NCBI GenBank assembly: GCA_002717655.1
Contig: PBAY01000018.1
Coordinates: 1-40,391, forward strand
Source: Phycisphaerae bacterium
Lineage (GTDB): Bacteria; Planctomycetota; Phycisphaerae; Phycisphaerales; SM1A02
DNA: 40,391 nt
Direction of reading: 5' to 3'
A program made the translations under genes and the position numbers. Position 1 is the first letter of the stretch, and each line of letters starts with the position of its first letter. The notes under the pieces are model-generated. The model was not told where the DNA came from, ran no database searches, and saw only the letters and a program-made list of their open reading frames with translations. This document shows, piece after piece, positions 16,748-25,800 of the stretch.

Positions 16748-17278
16748 TCAGTCCGTCTCGTCTTCTTCCGAGTCTGGAGGAGGAAGCATGCTGTCGCCTT
16801 CGTCGAGGAGCCCTCGATCGAATGCAGCATCACGGTCACCAAGTGGCAATTGGTCGAATCGTCGTTTGAGCATTCCAAGTTCAAGCAGGGACCGAACTCT
16901 GGTGATGAGCTCGTGTTTGTTCACAGGCTTGGCGATGAAGTCGTTGGTCCCGCATTCAACCGCCCGTTCATAATCACCGACTTCATTCAATGCGGTAACC
17001 ATGATCACGATGATGTCACGGGTAGAAGGTTGTGACTTGAGTTTTTCACAGACCTGAAATCCTGAAACGTTGGGCATCATGACATCCAGCAGCATCAGGT
17101 CAGGCGGCGACTGGCCTACGATCTCAATGGCCTCGTCACCATCGGAAGCGGTCATGATCTTGCATCCAAGATCTTCCAGATAGGCCTGCATGAGCTCGAG
17201 ATTCTGGCGATTGTCGTCCACGATGAGAATCGTTGCGGTCTCAATGGACGGGGTGGTGGTCATTGGGGCTTCACTCAT
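16748..17278 (-). CDS. Single-domain response regulator with short C-terminal extension
   Basis: Receiver-domain protein of 176 residues, starting at ATG 17278; a TTG at 17293 is possible. The REC domain (about 15-133) has all key residues: D21/D22 (ILIVDDN), phospho-acceptor D65 (LLDVMMP), T95 (VTALNE) and K117 (FIAKPV). After it come about 40 residues ending in an acidic tail (PPPDSEEDETD), with no DNA-binding or enzymatic output domain. Such stand-alone receivers act by protein contact in phosphorelays. No histidine kinase lies nearby, so the partner is elsewhere. The gene converges with the ExbBD operon; a link is possible but unsupported. Confidence 0.9.
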   Translation of the reverse strand: MSEAPMTTTPSIETATILIVDDNRQNLELMQAYLEDLGCKIMTASDGDEAIEIVGQSPPDLMLLDVMMPNVSGFQVCEKLKSQPSTRDIIVIMVTALNEVGDYERAVECGTNDFIAKPVNKHELITRVRSLLELGMLKRRFDQLPLGDRDAAFDRGLLDEGDSMLPPPDSEEDETD

Positions 17279-17413
17279 GGGTATACGCTCCAAGGGGGCA
17301 TCAGCCGGTTCTCAGGCCGTGATCAAGCCCAGGGAAAGGGTCGGATGCATGGCATGATAGCGATCTGCAGCCTCTGCGATAAGGTCGGAAGCAGCCCCAG
17401 CATCCGTTTGAAA

Positions 17414-17422
17414 TGCTAGAAT
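17414..17422 (+). promoter_or_regulatory. Extended -10 element TGCTAGAAT for the 17458 gene
   Basis: TGC-TAGAAT matches TATAAT at five of six positions and has the TG extension. It is about 35 bases before the ATG at 17458, giving a leader of some 29 nt with a CGGAG ribosome site. No good -35 is seen, as expected for an extended -10 promoter. Confidence 0.5.
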
Positions 17423-17457
17423 GAGGGGTTCGAGGTACTTTTTCATCGGAGTTGACC

Positions 17458-17931
17458 ATGACTGAAATCCAGAAGCCTGCTTGCTGGACGGACGAATTCA
17501 ATGTCCCGACGCCTGAGATGCTCCGTGGGGAGTTGACGGAGGAATCACAGCCAATCTTCGATGAGCTTCGCAAGCTCCTCAATGAATTCGATGGTGTGGA
17601 AGAGCATTGTCGCTGGTATGGCGACTGTTGGCACTGGACGTTGGCCTATCTGCTTGATGAACAGAATCTCAAGGACCCATCTGATGACTGGGAGCCACTG
17701 GCTTTGATCATTCCGGCTCCTGAAGATGTTCAATTGGCCATGTCTCTGACGCCTGAATTCGTTGCATCAATCAATGTGCGACGCCTCAAGCGAGGTGTAC
17801 GAGAGGGTTTGGAGCTTGGATGTCCGCCCTTCACGACGAGGTGGGGTGTCTGGTCCATTCCAACGCCTGGCCTGATGGCGGAATTGGCTGGAGTGATCAA
17901 GCAGAAGGTCGCCTGGAACCGAACCCACTGA
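17458..17931 (+). CDS. DUF3788-like protein
   Basis: 157 residues from ATG 17458, with CGGAG six bases upstream (TTG at 17452 is unlikely). Visible features: an N-terminal 'P..E.L...L.EE....FDELRKLL' helix, a tryptophan-rich core (HCRWYGDCWHWTLAYLL), a Pro-flanked beta strand (PLALIIPAPEDVQLAM), then a C-terminal 'WGVWSIPTPGLMAELAGVIKQK' segment. This W...Y.. / P.A.I.P / F.I......L...I..K arrangement resembles DUF3788, a small soluble family. I am not sure of that match; function unknown. No signal peptide, so cytoplasmic. Single gene, no operon partners. Confidence 0.6.
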   Translation: MTEIQKPACWTDEFNVPTPEMLRGELTEESQPIFDELRKLLNEFDGVEEHCRWYGDCWHWTLAYLLDEQNLKDPSDDWEPLALIIPAPEDVQLAMSLTPEFVASINVRRLKRGVREGLELGCPPFTTRWGVWSIPTPGLMAELAGVIKQKVAWNRTH

Positions 17932-17972
17932 CCTCCTGACGCTCACTTTCATTCAAATCATCGGAATACTCA

Positions 17973-18021
17973 AGCCCGGATCTGGGGCACGAGTCCGAGC
18001 CCGAATCTGGGCATGATGCCG
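17973..18021. repeat. Tandem imperfect 24/25-base repeat
   Basis: Two adjacent copies: 17973-17997 and 17998-18021, both starting AGCCCG-ATCTGGG and ending in CCG with a few mismatches and one indel. They lie in the gene-free stretch between 17932 and 18169. The minus strand of this region has a frame open for about 56 codons with protein-like composition but no start or ribosome site, so it may be a gene remnant. Confidence 0.5.
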
Positions 18022-18082
18022 ATGCGGCGCATTATCGTGGAGGTGTCGCAGCTGCGGTAGTGAAGGTGGTCTAGGCCGATCT

Positions 18083-18104
18083 CTTCATGGAACACTCCAT
18101 GAAG
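18083..18104. repeat. Perfect 9-bp inverted repeat
   Basis: CTTCATGGA-ACAC-TCCATGAAG: nine paired bases and a four-base loop. It lies 66 bases downstream of the 65-residue gene. No T-run follows on either strand, so it is not a standard intrinsic terminator. It may be an RNA 3'-end stabiliser or protein site. Confidence 0.5.
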
Positions 18105-18169
18105 ACATGCGACACACCCGGTCCCACCAATGAAACCCGGGTGCATCGATCATTGATTGTCGGTTCAAG

Positions 18170-18367
18170 TCAAGCGGCGGGGCGTCGTGAGACAACTGCT
18201 GTCGTATCACCCTGGCGTTCCCAGACTGAGCCGCGTGGCTCCAGCGTATGCTGAAGATGCGAGAGATATCGATGAAGATCTTCCGGTGAGAACTCGTCAA
18301 GCCAGCCCAGATCGGCACTTGGGTTGATGTCGTGAATGAGTTCGATCAATCCGGTCTTCGTCATCAT
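18170..18367 (-). CDS. Small conserved planctomycete-type protein, 65 residues
   Basis: The frame is open from 18598 but the real start is ATG 18367 (followed by a second ATG): AAGGAG lies eight bases upstream. The product begins MMTKTGLIELIHDINPSADLG. The pattern 'T...LI..I...NPSA...WL..F...DL..YL.HL' (about 4-42) is one I have seen as short stand-alone proteins in planctomycete genomes; function unknown. Cytoplasmic, no Cys cluster. The tail (TLEPRGSVWERQGD...) is polar. No clear partner gene. Confidence 0.6.
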   Translation of the reverse strand: MMTKTGLIELIHDINPSADLGWLDEFSPEDLHRYLSHLQHTLEPRGSVWERQGDTTAVVSRRPAA

Positions 18368-18547
18368 GGCAGTCGCTCCTTGACTCTGTTCAGGTGTTGG
18401 GTCGTGGCCCGCATTCACTTTCGGCCTGATCAGCTGGTCTTGGGGAATGGATAAAATCGAACTCAGGCTGATTTGCGGATGCATCCAGCCATTCCACCGC
18501 AACAGCATGATGGGTACCCCGATCTTGACCACATCATGTTGTGGGTC

Positions 18548-18569
18548 AAAAAAAAGACCGTTGAGGGTC
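18548..18569 (-). terminator. Possible weak intrinsic terminator after CRTAC1 gene
   Basis: On the minus strand GACC-CTCAAC-GGTC is followed by eight T (18555-18548). The stem is only four base pairs, though an alternative pairing with the GGACCC repeat just upstream could lengthen it. It lies about 85 bases after the stop at 18653. The rest of 18368-18652 holds no supported gene. Confidence 0.35.
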
Positions 18570-18652
18570 CGCTTTCGGGTCCGTGAATGTGTATTCAAAC
18601 GAGCTTCAAGGGCACTCCCGGCCCGTGTCCGAGAACATCCCTGTTTTGGAGC

Positions 18653-20377
18653 TCAGCTCCCAGGTTTGGCTGGTTGCCCAGTTCCACGTGTAATGGTGTG
18701 GGTCTGTCCGGCTGCCATTGAGGGGAATGATTCCCGAGATCCATCCGTCCAGGTAACCACAACATCATCGATTGTGGAGGCCTGTCCAAGGCCCAGATGA
18801 ATCCGTGGATCATTCGCTGCGAAATAGCTGTAGGCGGTCTGGACTGGCACATGGACCTGCTGCAACCCGGCTTTGGCTGAGATCGAAGCGCCCAATGCAT
18901 CACGGCCGTGCTCATCGAGTATCCGCAGCTGGATCCAGTTTGATTCGCCCGAGAGTATGTTGTGGTAGATGTTTGCTGGAGCATCCTTGTTCACGACCAC
19001 CGTATCGACCCACCCATCATTGTCGAGGTCGCCGAAGGCTGCCGCTCGGCTGGTCCGGACAATCGAGTCGGTAGTTCCTCCGCGGGGCTGAATCTGAGCA
19101 TAACGACCATTGGATGTACCTTTCATCAGTACATCTTCCTCGGCGTAGGGATCAGATTCTGAGCCTGAAGACTTGGTTGATCGTTGTACGCGGCCGGTTG
19201 CTTCATAGAGATCGAGCCAGCCATCATTGTTGAAGTCAACCCATCCCAATCCGAAGCGAGTGTGAGGCGAGGTCACGGTCTTGACTCCAGCCTGAGCAGT
19301 GGTATCGATGAAGTACCGACCTTCATTGCGGAACATTGAATCGGACTCGCCGGTGAGGTTGCAGACGATCAGATCCAGATCTCCGTCATGGTCAAAGTCT
19401 CTTGAGCCCACTCCCATGCCGGCTTTTTCCTTGCCATCGTTGTCCATGGCGCAGCCCCATGTCAGACCGATGTCCTCAAAGGTGCCATCGCCCTGATTCC
19501 GCCAAAGCAGATCGGACATGCCGTCATTGGCAATGAAGATGTCCAGATGGCCATCCTGATCGTAATCGCCAACGGCAACTCCGAGTCCAGTGCGTGGTGT
19601 TGAGCCAATCCCGGATTGGATGCTTACATTCTCAAAGGTTCCATCTCCTTCATTTCGATAGAGAACGTCGCCTGCGGGAGTCGGGTAATTCATTGGAGCG
19701 CAGTATTCCTCACCCCCTTGGCTTGCGTAGCAGGTGATCTCATTTTCAGGAGACCATCTGAGATAGTTGGCGACATAGAGATCGAGGTCGCCATCAATGT
19801 CAAAGTCCAGAAAGGCCGCGGCAGTCCCCCAGCCTGTATCGCCGACATTGGCTGTTTCCGTTATGTCGGTGAACAAGCCATTGTCATTCCGCAGCAGGGT
19901 GTTTCGTCCCACATTGGTGATGTAAAGGTCGATGTCGCCATCATTGTCATAGTCGCCAGTGGCCACACTCATTCCATAGCCACGATCGCCGGCTCCTGAA
20001 CCTTCTGTCACATCCGTGAAAGTCATGTCGCCGTCATTGCGATAGAGCCGATTCCATGTGCCGTTGCTGGCTGGGTCATTCTGTGCAATGACAACATTGC
20101 CACCCTGGATGAAATAGAGGTCAAGATCCCCGTCATTGTCGTAGTCGATCATTGCGACTCCGCCGCCGATGATCTCGGGAAGGTTGTAGTCGCCTGACGC
20201 GCCTGATTCCCAGGAGAAATCAATTCCGCTCTTGGTGGCGACATCCTGAAACCAGGGCATCGAGGTATCTGGTGCAGGCTCGGTGGTAACGTTGCCGGAG
20301 TCGTCCTGACAACCTGAGCCATACATCAGGGCTGCGGAAAAGAAGGCGATGATGGCGGATTTGATGGAGCGGTTCAT
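18653..20377 (-). CDS. CRTAC1-family lipoprotein (FG-GAP repeats, ASPIC/UnbV C-terminus)
   Basis: 574 residues from ATG 20377; the open frame reaches 20515 but the upstream part overlaps the preceding gene. A lipoprotein signal (MNRSIKSAIIAFFSAALMYGSGC, C23) is followed by FG-GAP/VCBS repeats of a seven-bladed propeller, with many DxDxDGxxD calcium-type motifs (DYDNDGDLDLY, DYDNDGDIDLY, DFDIDGDLDLY, DYDQDGHLDIF, DFDHDGDLDL, DFNNDGWLDLY, DLDNDGWVDTV). The C-terminal ASPIC/UnbV module (about 470-570) reads SNWIQLRILDEHGRDALGA ... DDVVVTWTDGSRESFPS. It follows the TPR lipoprotein by ten bases. In planctomycetes such pairs are frequent; function unknown, probably calcium-dependent binding at the outer membrane. 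Confidence 0.88.
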   Translation of the reverse strand: MNRSIKSAIIAFFSAALMYGSGCQDDSGNVTTEPAPDTSMPWFQDVATKSGIDFSWESGASGDYNLPEIIGGGVAMIDYDNDGDLDLYFIQGGNVVIAQNDPASNGTWNRLYRNDGDMTFTDVTEGSGAGDRGYGMSVATGDYDNDGDIDLYITNVGRNTLLRNDNGLFTDITETANVGDTGWGTAAAFLDFDIDGDLDLYVANYLRWSPENEITCYASQGGEEYCAPMNYPTPAGDVLYRNEGDGTFENVSIQSGIGSTPRTGLGVAVGDYDQDGHLDIFIANDGMSDLLWRNQGDGTFEDIGLTWGCAMDNDGKEKAGMGVGSRDFDHDGDLDLIVCNLTGESDSMFRNEGRYFIDTTAQAGVKTVTSPHTRFGLGWVDFNNDGWLDLYEATGRVQRSTKSSGSESDPYAEEDVLMKGTSNGRYAQIQPRGGTTDSIVRTSRAAAFGDLDNDGWVDTVVVNKDAPANIYHNILSGESNWIQLRILDEHGRDALGASISAKAGLQQVHVPVQTAYSYFAANDPRIHLGLGQASTIDDVVVTWTDGSRESFPSMAAGQTHTITRGTGQPAKPGS

Positions 20378-20387
20378 GGCCAGATAT

Positions 20388-21791
20388 TCATCCGGTTGGA
20401 ATCGGATTTCTTTGGAAACGTATTCTGATTGCTCGTAGTGCTTGATTGTTCGGGTCCAGCAGTAATCCCTTGTCAAGTGCAGCCATGGCTTCCTGACGCT
20501 TTCCCTGTGCATCAAGTGTTTCGGCCAGAACTGCCCAGCTCAATGGGTTCTGTGAGTCAGAGAAGGTCACCAGTCTCGCCTGCCGCTCCGCCTCGTCAAA
20601 GCGACCGGCTCTGAGCAGAACATGTGCATATTGGAGCTGTTCTCTGGGGTCGTCAACACCAAGTCGAAATGCTTCATCAAGCGCGGCAACAGCTTCGCTT
20701 ACATTCTGGTTCAACAGGTGAAGGCGTGCCAGTTGCAGGTGGCTGTCCGCCATCAGAGGATTGTGTTTGATGGCTGAGACCACATGGCTCATGGACTGCG
20801 CGTAATTCTCCTGATTCCGATAGGCGATTGAAAGATTGAGGTGAGTGACGGCATTTTCGGGTTCAATCTTCAATGCTCTTTTCAGTTCCATGGTCCATCG
20901 TTTGAAATCACCTCTTGTTCGATAGAGATCTGCTCGACGATGCATGAGATTCACATTGTCAGGCATGCTGTCCGAAGCCTCATGGATGATCTTGGCGGCT
21001 TCATCTCTCTTGCCTTCATCAAAGAGCCGATCTATGCGTGCAAGTGTTGCATCGGCACCTCGATCCGCATCCAGAATCCGGCTTTCCCATGGATCAGGAA
21101 ACTTGGGCTTCTCAGCTTTGCCGACTTGAAGATAGCCCTGTGAGAGTTCAGTATTTCCGGCTCTTTGATAGGCCTGGCCAAGCAGGTACTTGATATAGGG
21201 GTGTGAGGTCTTCTTCTCGAGATCCTTGAGTACCGTGATGGCCTCATTCAGTTTGCCGGTCTGGGTCAGGCTCAGCGCCAAAGCGGTTGTGCCACCAGCA
21301 TTGTTCGCATCAACACGTATCGCTTCACGGGCCAGTGGTTCAGCCAGTTCGGGCCGGCCCATGTCCATTTCCCACATCGCCGGACGCCACCAGACCTGAG
21401 AGCGGTTGGGGGCGAGGGCTCTGGCGGCTGCAGCAGCTTTGATCGCTTCCTCGTAACGGCCATCTTTCTGAAGTGCGAGGCTCAGGCAGTACCAATGTTC
21501 TGCATTGTCATCATCTGCTTTAAGAACCTGATTCCAGGTTGTGACGGCAAAGTCCAGAAGATTGTTGGCTTGATAGATTCGAGCCAGTTCTGCTCGGTGT
21601 GCCAGATCCGCTGGTTGGGCAGCGATCAAACCGATCTGCGATTCGATGGCGGTTCGAACTTCCCCCGCGGCTCGATCTGTGCCGTCGGGTGGAGGAGGGA
21701 GTGCTCCGGGGCCTCCGTCGCATGACATCCCTGAAATGGAGAGGCTCAGCAGGAAGATGGTGTAGATCGTTGAGCGAATCGTTCTGGCCAT
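20388..21791 (-). CDS. TPR-repeat lipoprotein
   Basis: 467 residues from ATG 21791; a longer frame to 21860 exists but would push the signal peptide inward. The N-terminus MARTIRSTIYTIFLLSLSISGMSC is a lipoprotein-like signal with C24 as probable lipid site (the lipobox GMSC is loose). From about residue 45 it is built of some ten TPRs, such as AELARIYQANNLLDFAVTTWNQVLKADDDNAEHWYCL, SLALQKDGRYEEAIKAAAAARALAPN and LAETLDAQGKRQEAMAALDKGLLLDPNNQALR. It probably presents a binding surface in the periplasm. The CRTAC1 lipoprotein follows after ten bases, so the two are probably co-expressed. Divergent from the nitrilase gene, sharing a 94-base intergenic region. Confidence 0.85.
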   Translation of the reverse strand: MARTIRSTIYTIFLLSLSISGMSCDGGPGALPPPPDGTDRAAGEVRTAIESQIGLIAAQPADLAHRAELARIYQANNLLDFAVTTWNQVLKADDDNAEHWYCLSLALQKDGRYEEAIKAAAAARALAPNRSQVWWRPAMWEMDMGRPELAEPLAREAIRVDANNAGGTTALALSLTQTGKLNEAITVLKDLEKKTSHPYIKYLLGQAYQRAGNTELSQGYLQVGKAEKPKFPDPWESRILDADRGADATLARIDRLFDEGKRDEAAKIIHEASDSMPDNVNLMHRRADLYRTRGDFKRWTMELKRALKIEPENAVTHLNLSIAYRNQENYAQSMSHVVSAIKHNPLMADSHLQLARLHLLNQNVSEAVAALDEAFRLGVDDPREQLQYAHVLLRAGRFDEAERQARLVTFSDSQNPLSWAVLAETLDAQGKRQEAMAALDKGLLLDPNNQALRAIRIRFQRNPIPTG

Positions 21792-21871
21792 GCCTGATGA
21801 TACTTCGGCAGCTCTCGGAGGTCTTGGGGCAACCCGCGACTCCATTCCCGGGACTTTCATGGGCAGGGTGC

Positions 21872-21877
21872 TACTAT
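21872..21877 (+). promoter_or_regulatory. Possible -10 (TACTAT) just before the hydrolase gene
   Basis: TACTAT ends eight bases before the ATG at 21886. If used, the transcript would have essentially no leader, similar to the TACACT elements at 514-519 and 39850-39855. No ribosome site is visible. Confidence 0.2.
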
Positions 21878-21885
21878 CTGGTCCT

Positions 21886-22872
21886 ATGGCCAGTATTCCC
21901 TATGCGGCAGCCTGTCAGACAGCCTTCGAAGCGCCTCGTCATCGTGATGAAATCGGGGAGCGTACCGACCGCATGCTGCGGATGGCAGAACAGGCCATTG
22001 TCGGTTACGAGCCGTTTTTTGACGTTCGCCTGCTGGTCTTCCCTGAATTCGCCCATGCCGTGCCGATTCACGACACGGTCTCGAAGCTCTCCCGGGACCT
22101 TGCGGTGGAAGTCCCGAATGAACATGTGCAGGCCTATGAGCGAATCTGTCGCAAGTATGGCTGCTATATCCAGACGGGTTCCTTTCTTGAGCATGATCCA
22201 GAATACGGTGATGACATCGTCTTCAATACGACTGTTCTGGTCGGGCCTGAAGGGGTCATGCTCAAGTACAGGAAGGTGAACCCATGGGTGCCCTGGGAAG
22301 TCAACGCTTCGCCCCATGATCTGGATCCAACAGGTCACCATTTTCCAGTAGCTGATACAGAGATTGGTCGTATCGGTGTGGCAACATGTTATGACTGGTT
22401 GTTTCCCGAGTCGATTCGTCAGATCGCATTCAATGGGGCAGAGATCATCTGCCGTATCTCAGCCTACATGGATCCCTGGGGTGCAACGGCACCGATGGAC
22501 TGGTGGACGGTCATCAACAGGGCTCGCGCCATTGAGAATCGTGTGTTTGTCGTCGCGAGCAATCAAGGTACGGCGTTGCGTGACTATCCACCGTTCTCCT
22601 GGCCAGGAGGGAGTATGGTTGTCGATTATGACGGCCGTGTACTTGCTCAGGCTGATCCGGGGCCCGGAGAAAAAGTCGTCGTAGCTCCGATTGATGTCGA
22701 GGCACTTCGCAAGGAACGTGAGCGACGAAGAGGGCATGACATGCAATCGCACTATCGCGCTGAAGCACATCCTTACGCCTCGTCTGTCGGCATGAAGCCT
22801 GCAGTTTCGCATCCGATCACGATCGATTCGCTCAATCAGCGAATCAGGGAATCGTCTGGGAGATTGAAGTGA
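21886..22872 (+). CDS. Carbon-nitrogen hydrolase (nitrilase superfamily)
   Basis: Amidase/nitrilase-fold enzyme, 328 residues from ATG 21886 (ATGs at 21859 or 21790 are possible but give less family-like N-termini). The Glu-Lys-Cys triad is present: E54 in VFPEFAH, K130 in LKYRKVNP, C168 in GVATCYDWLFPE. Other family features: YIQTGSFLEHD, VVFNTTVLVGPEG, WVPWEVNASPHDL, YMDPWGATAPMDWW and SWPGGSMVVDYDG. The conserved long DWW segment distinguishes this subgroup from beta-ureidopropionase and NitFhit; substrate unknown. No signal peptide, so cytoplasmic. The next gene starts at GTGA overlapping this stop, so the hydrolase and the exported FG-GAP protein are translationally coupled. Confidence 0.85.
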   Translation: MASIPYAAACQTAFEAPRHRDEIGERTDRMLRMAEQAIVGYEPFFDVRLLVFPEFAHAVPIHDTVSKLSRDLAVEVPNEHVQAYERICRKYGCYIQTGSFLEHDPEYGDDIVFNTTVLVGPEGVMLKYRKVNPWVPWEVNASPHDLDPTGHHFPVADTEIGRIGVATCYDWLFPESIRQIAFNGAEIICRISAYMDPWGATAPMDWWTVINRARAIENRVFVVASNQGTALRDYPPFSWPGGSMVVDYDGRVLAQADPGPGEKVVVAPIDVEALRKERERRRGHDMQSHYRAEAHPYASSVGMKPAVSHPITIDSLNQRIRESSGRLK

Positions 22873-25800
22873 CTAGATTCAGCTTTGTGATTTCGATGGT
22901 TTTCTGTCTGGCCTTGTGCGGTTGCGAAGGAGATCAGATCGGAGAATCTGTTCCTGATCCCGAGATCATTTCAGAGAACAACCGTGGCGTTGGATTGATG
23001 GGGCAGTTCAAGTATTCGGAAGCCTATGACGTCTTTGATGAACTCATCAAGCGTTCGCCGGGCAATCATGAAATCCGGATCAACCACGCCATCGCGCAGT
23101 TGAATCGCCAGAATCAGGATGATGAAGCCAAGGCGCTTGCCAATCTTCAGCAGATTCTCCAGGAAGATCCGAGCAACCTTCGTGCAAGCTTTGTTGCTGG
23201 AATCCTGCATACCTATACAGGTGACATCGACAAGGCTGCGGCTCAGTTCAGTCGTGTGGTCGAGGCCGATCCGATGGATGCCTATGCTGCCTACTACCTG
23301 GGGCAGGCACTCTCACAGATGGACAAGCCAGAAGAGGCGATGGAATGGTATGAGCGGGCAATCAGCCTGGATCCCTACCTTCGCAGTACGTACTACGGAG
23401 CGGCTCAGTCTTCACGTCGTCTGGGCAGGGGCGAGGACGCGAGCCGTTACCTCGAAGAGTTTCAGGCCATGGCGGACAATCCACGGTCGATGCTTGCGGA
23501 AATCAAATACACCCGCATGGGGCCCAAGGCTGAAGTTGCGGTCATCGGATCAACGTCAGCACCAGCACCCCTTGACTCATCCCGTATCTGGGCGTCGGAA
23601 CCTTCATTGCTCATGACCCAGGCAGGCTGGACTTCGGACGATCTGCCTGGCCTGACGGCCTGTGACATCAACATGGATGGGCGAGTTGATCTCTTCTGCA
23701 ATGGAATACGTCAAGGAGATTCCAAGGGTCGCAGCATGGTTCTCTGGAACAGGGAATCCGGCTGGGTTGCTGACCAGGAAATGGTGCTGGCTGGTGTCAA
23801 TGGGATCATGGCGGCACTCTGGGGTGATGTGGACGGCAATGGCTGGCCTGATGTGTTCCTCTGCAGAAATGGTGAAAATCAATTGTGGATGCAGGACGAT
23901 GGCCAGTGGGCTCGTGAAAGCGCGGTGAACAAGCTTGGTCTGGAGCCTGCGTACACCATTGATGGTGCGCTCTTTGATGCTGATCATGATGGTGATCTTG
24001 ATGTCTATGCGGTCAATGCCGATGGGCCCAACGTTCTTTTGAACAATAATCGGGATGGGACCTGGCGGATTGTTGGTGAGCAAGAAGGCCTGCCCTCTCC
24101 TGACCGTGAATCGCGGGAGGTCATTGTGGCCGATCTTGATAATGATCGCGATCTGGATCTGATCATCATCAATGAAGAGGCTCCACATGAAGTCTATGTC
24201 AATGATCGTCTCTGGCGCTATCGCCCGGCCGAGGGGTTTGATGCATTCATCAATGCTTCAATCGCTGCTGCAGTTGCCGGTGATGTTGATGCTGATGGTC
24301 ATGTCGAACTGGTCACTGTTTCAGAAGGCATGAATATCAAGGTATGGAGTCGTTCAGATGGCTGGTCCGGTCAGCAGATTGCCAAGCCTCTTGATGACTT
24401 TGAGGGCAAGGCCGAGCAGGGGGGGCTCCTTCATCAATCTCGCCCCCAGCTTGCATTGATTGATGTGACGGGTTCAGGACAGCTTTCGCTGCTGCGAAGT
24501 CAGTGGGATAGTGTGATCGTTTCAGCGATTGATGTGCAGGCCTCTACGGCAACCCATCAGTCAAGGTTGAACGCTTCTGGCCTGCGTTCCTGGGCGCCGG
24601 TCTTGTTGGACAAGTCAAATGGCTCTTCAGTTGTTTCTCTGTCAATCGAGACTGAAGATGATGCGGGTACCCTGAAGATCATGGAGCATGGCCCGGGAGC
24701 TGGCCGTTATGAGTTCGTCACCGTCTCCTTCACCGGCAAGCATGATGAAGGTCAGTCGATGCGATCCAATGCAAGTGGAATCGGGACTCGATTCGCTGCA
24801 CGGAGTGGGGCTCAATGGACGTTGGGTCGTGTCCTTCGCGATGATTCCGGTCCGGGGCAGAGTCTTCAGCCCATGGCGATCGGGCTGGCGGGCAAGCCAT
24901 CTCTTGATTTCCTGGCCATTGAATGGTCTGACGGTGTCTATCAGACCGAGCTGGGTGTGGTTGACCACGTAACCATTGAAGAAACGCAACGCCAGTTGGC
25001 CAGTTGTCCGGTTCTCTTTGTTCGAAATGGTGATTCGCAGCAATTCGTAAGCGACTTGCTGGGGGTAGGGGGGATCGGATTCCGAACCGGTCGAGACACG
25101 GTGGTGGAGCCACGTCCATGGGAGAAATTCATCTTTCCTGAAGATGTGCTGAGGCCATATGGCGGTCATTATGAACTCGTCATCGCCGAGCCCATGGAGG
25201 AATCCTGTTATCTCGATGCCGCGTTTCTTACTTGTTGGCATCTGCCGCCCGGTTGGTCGATGACGCTTGATGAGCGGATGGGGACGGGCTTGCCGAAACC
25301 TACCGGCAAGCCAGTGTTCTTTCGAGAGTCGATTCACCCCACGGAAGCATGGAACAACGCGGAAGGTGACGTGACTTCAAGCCTGCTCGCAGTGGATGGA
25401 ATTGCAGCGGAACCGACACCGCGTGATGTGAGATTTCTGGGTCGACTCGAGACCCCGCATGTCATGGAGATCTCCTTTGGCCAGCCTTTGACTGAACTGG
25501 AAGGTTCGCCGGTTCTGGTTCTCGATGGTTGGGTCGAGTATCCCTACTCCCAGACCTGCTTCGCCGCCTGGCAGGCCAGTGCGTCCTACGACCCTCCGAC
25601 CATTGAAGCTCGTGTTGGAGAGGGTTCCTGGCAGGTCATTGCCGAGAAGGTTGGTTATCCAGCAGGCATGCCACGACAGATGTCCATCCCATTGAATAGG
25701 TTGCCCGCTGGAACGGATCAACTTCGAATCAGCACGAACCTTGAAATCTACTGGGATCAGGTGATGGTGGTTGGTGCAGAAGAATGTGAGCAGGCCGTCG

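Noticed and set aside
18085..18318. 77-residue minus frame overlapping the 65-residue gene
   Set aside because: Different frame from the gene with the good ribosome site; no ribosome site and no recognisable features.
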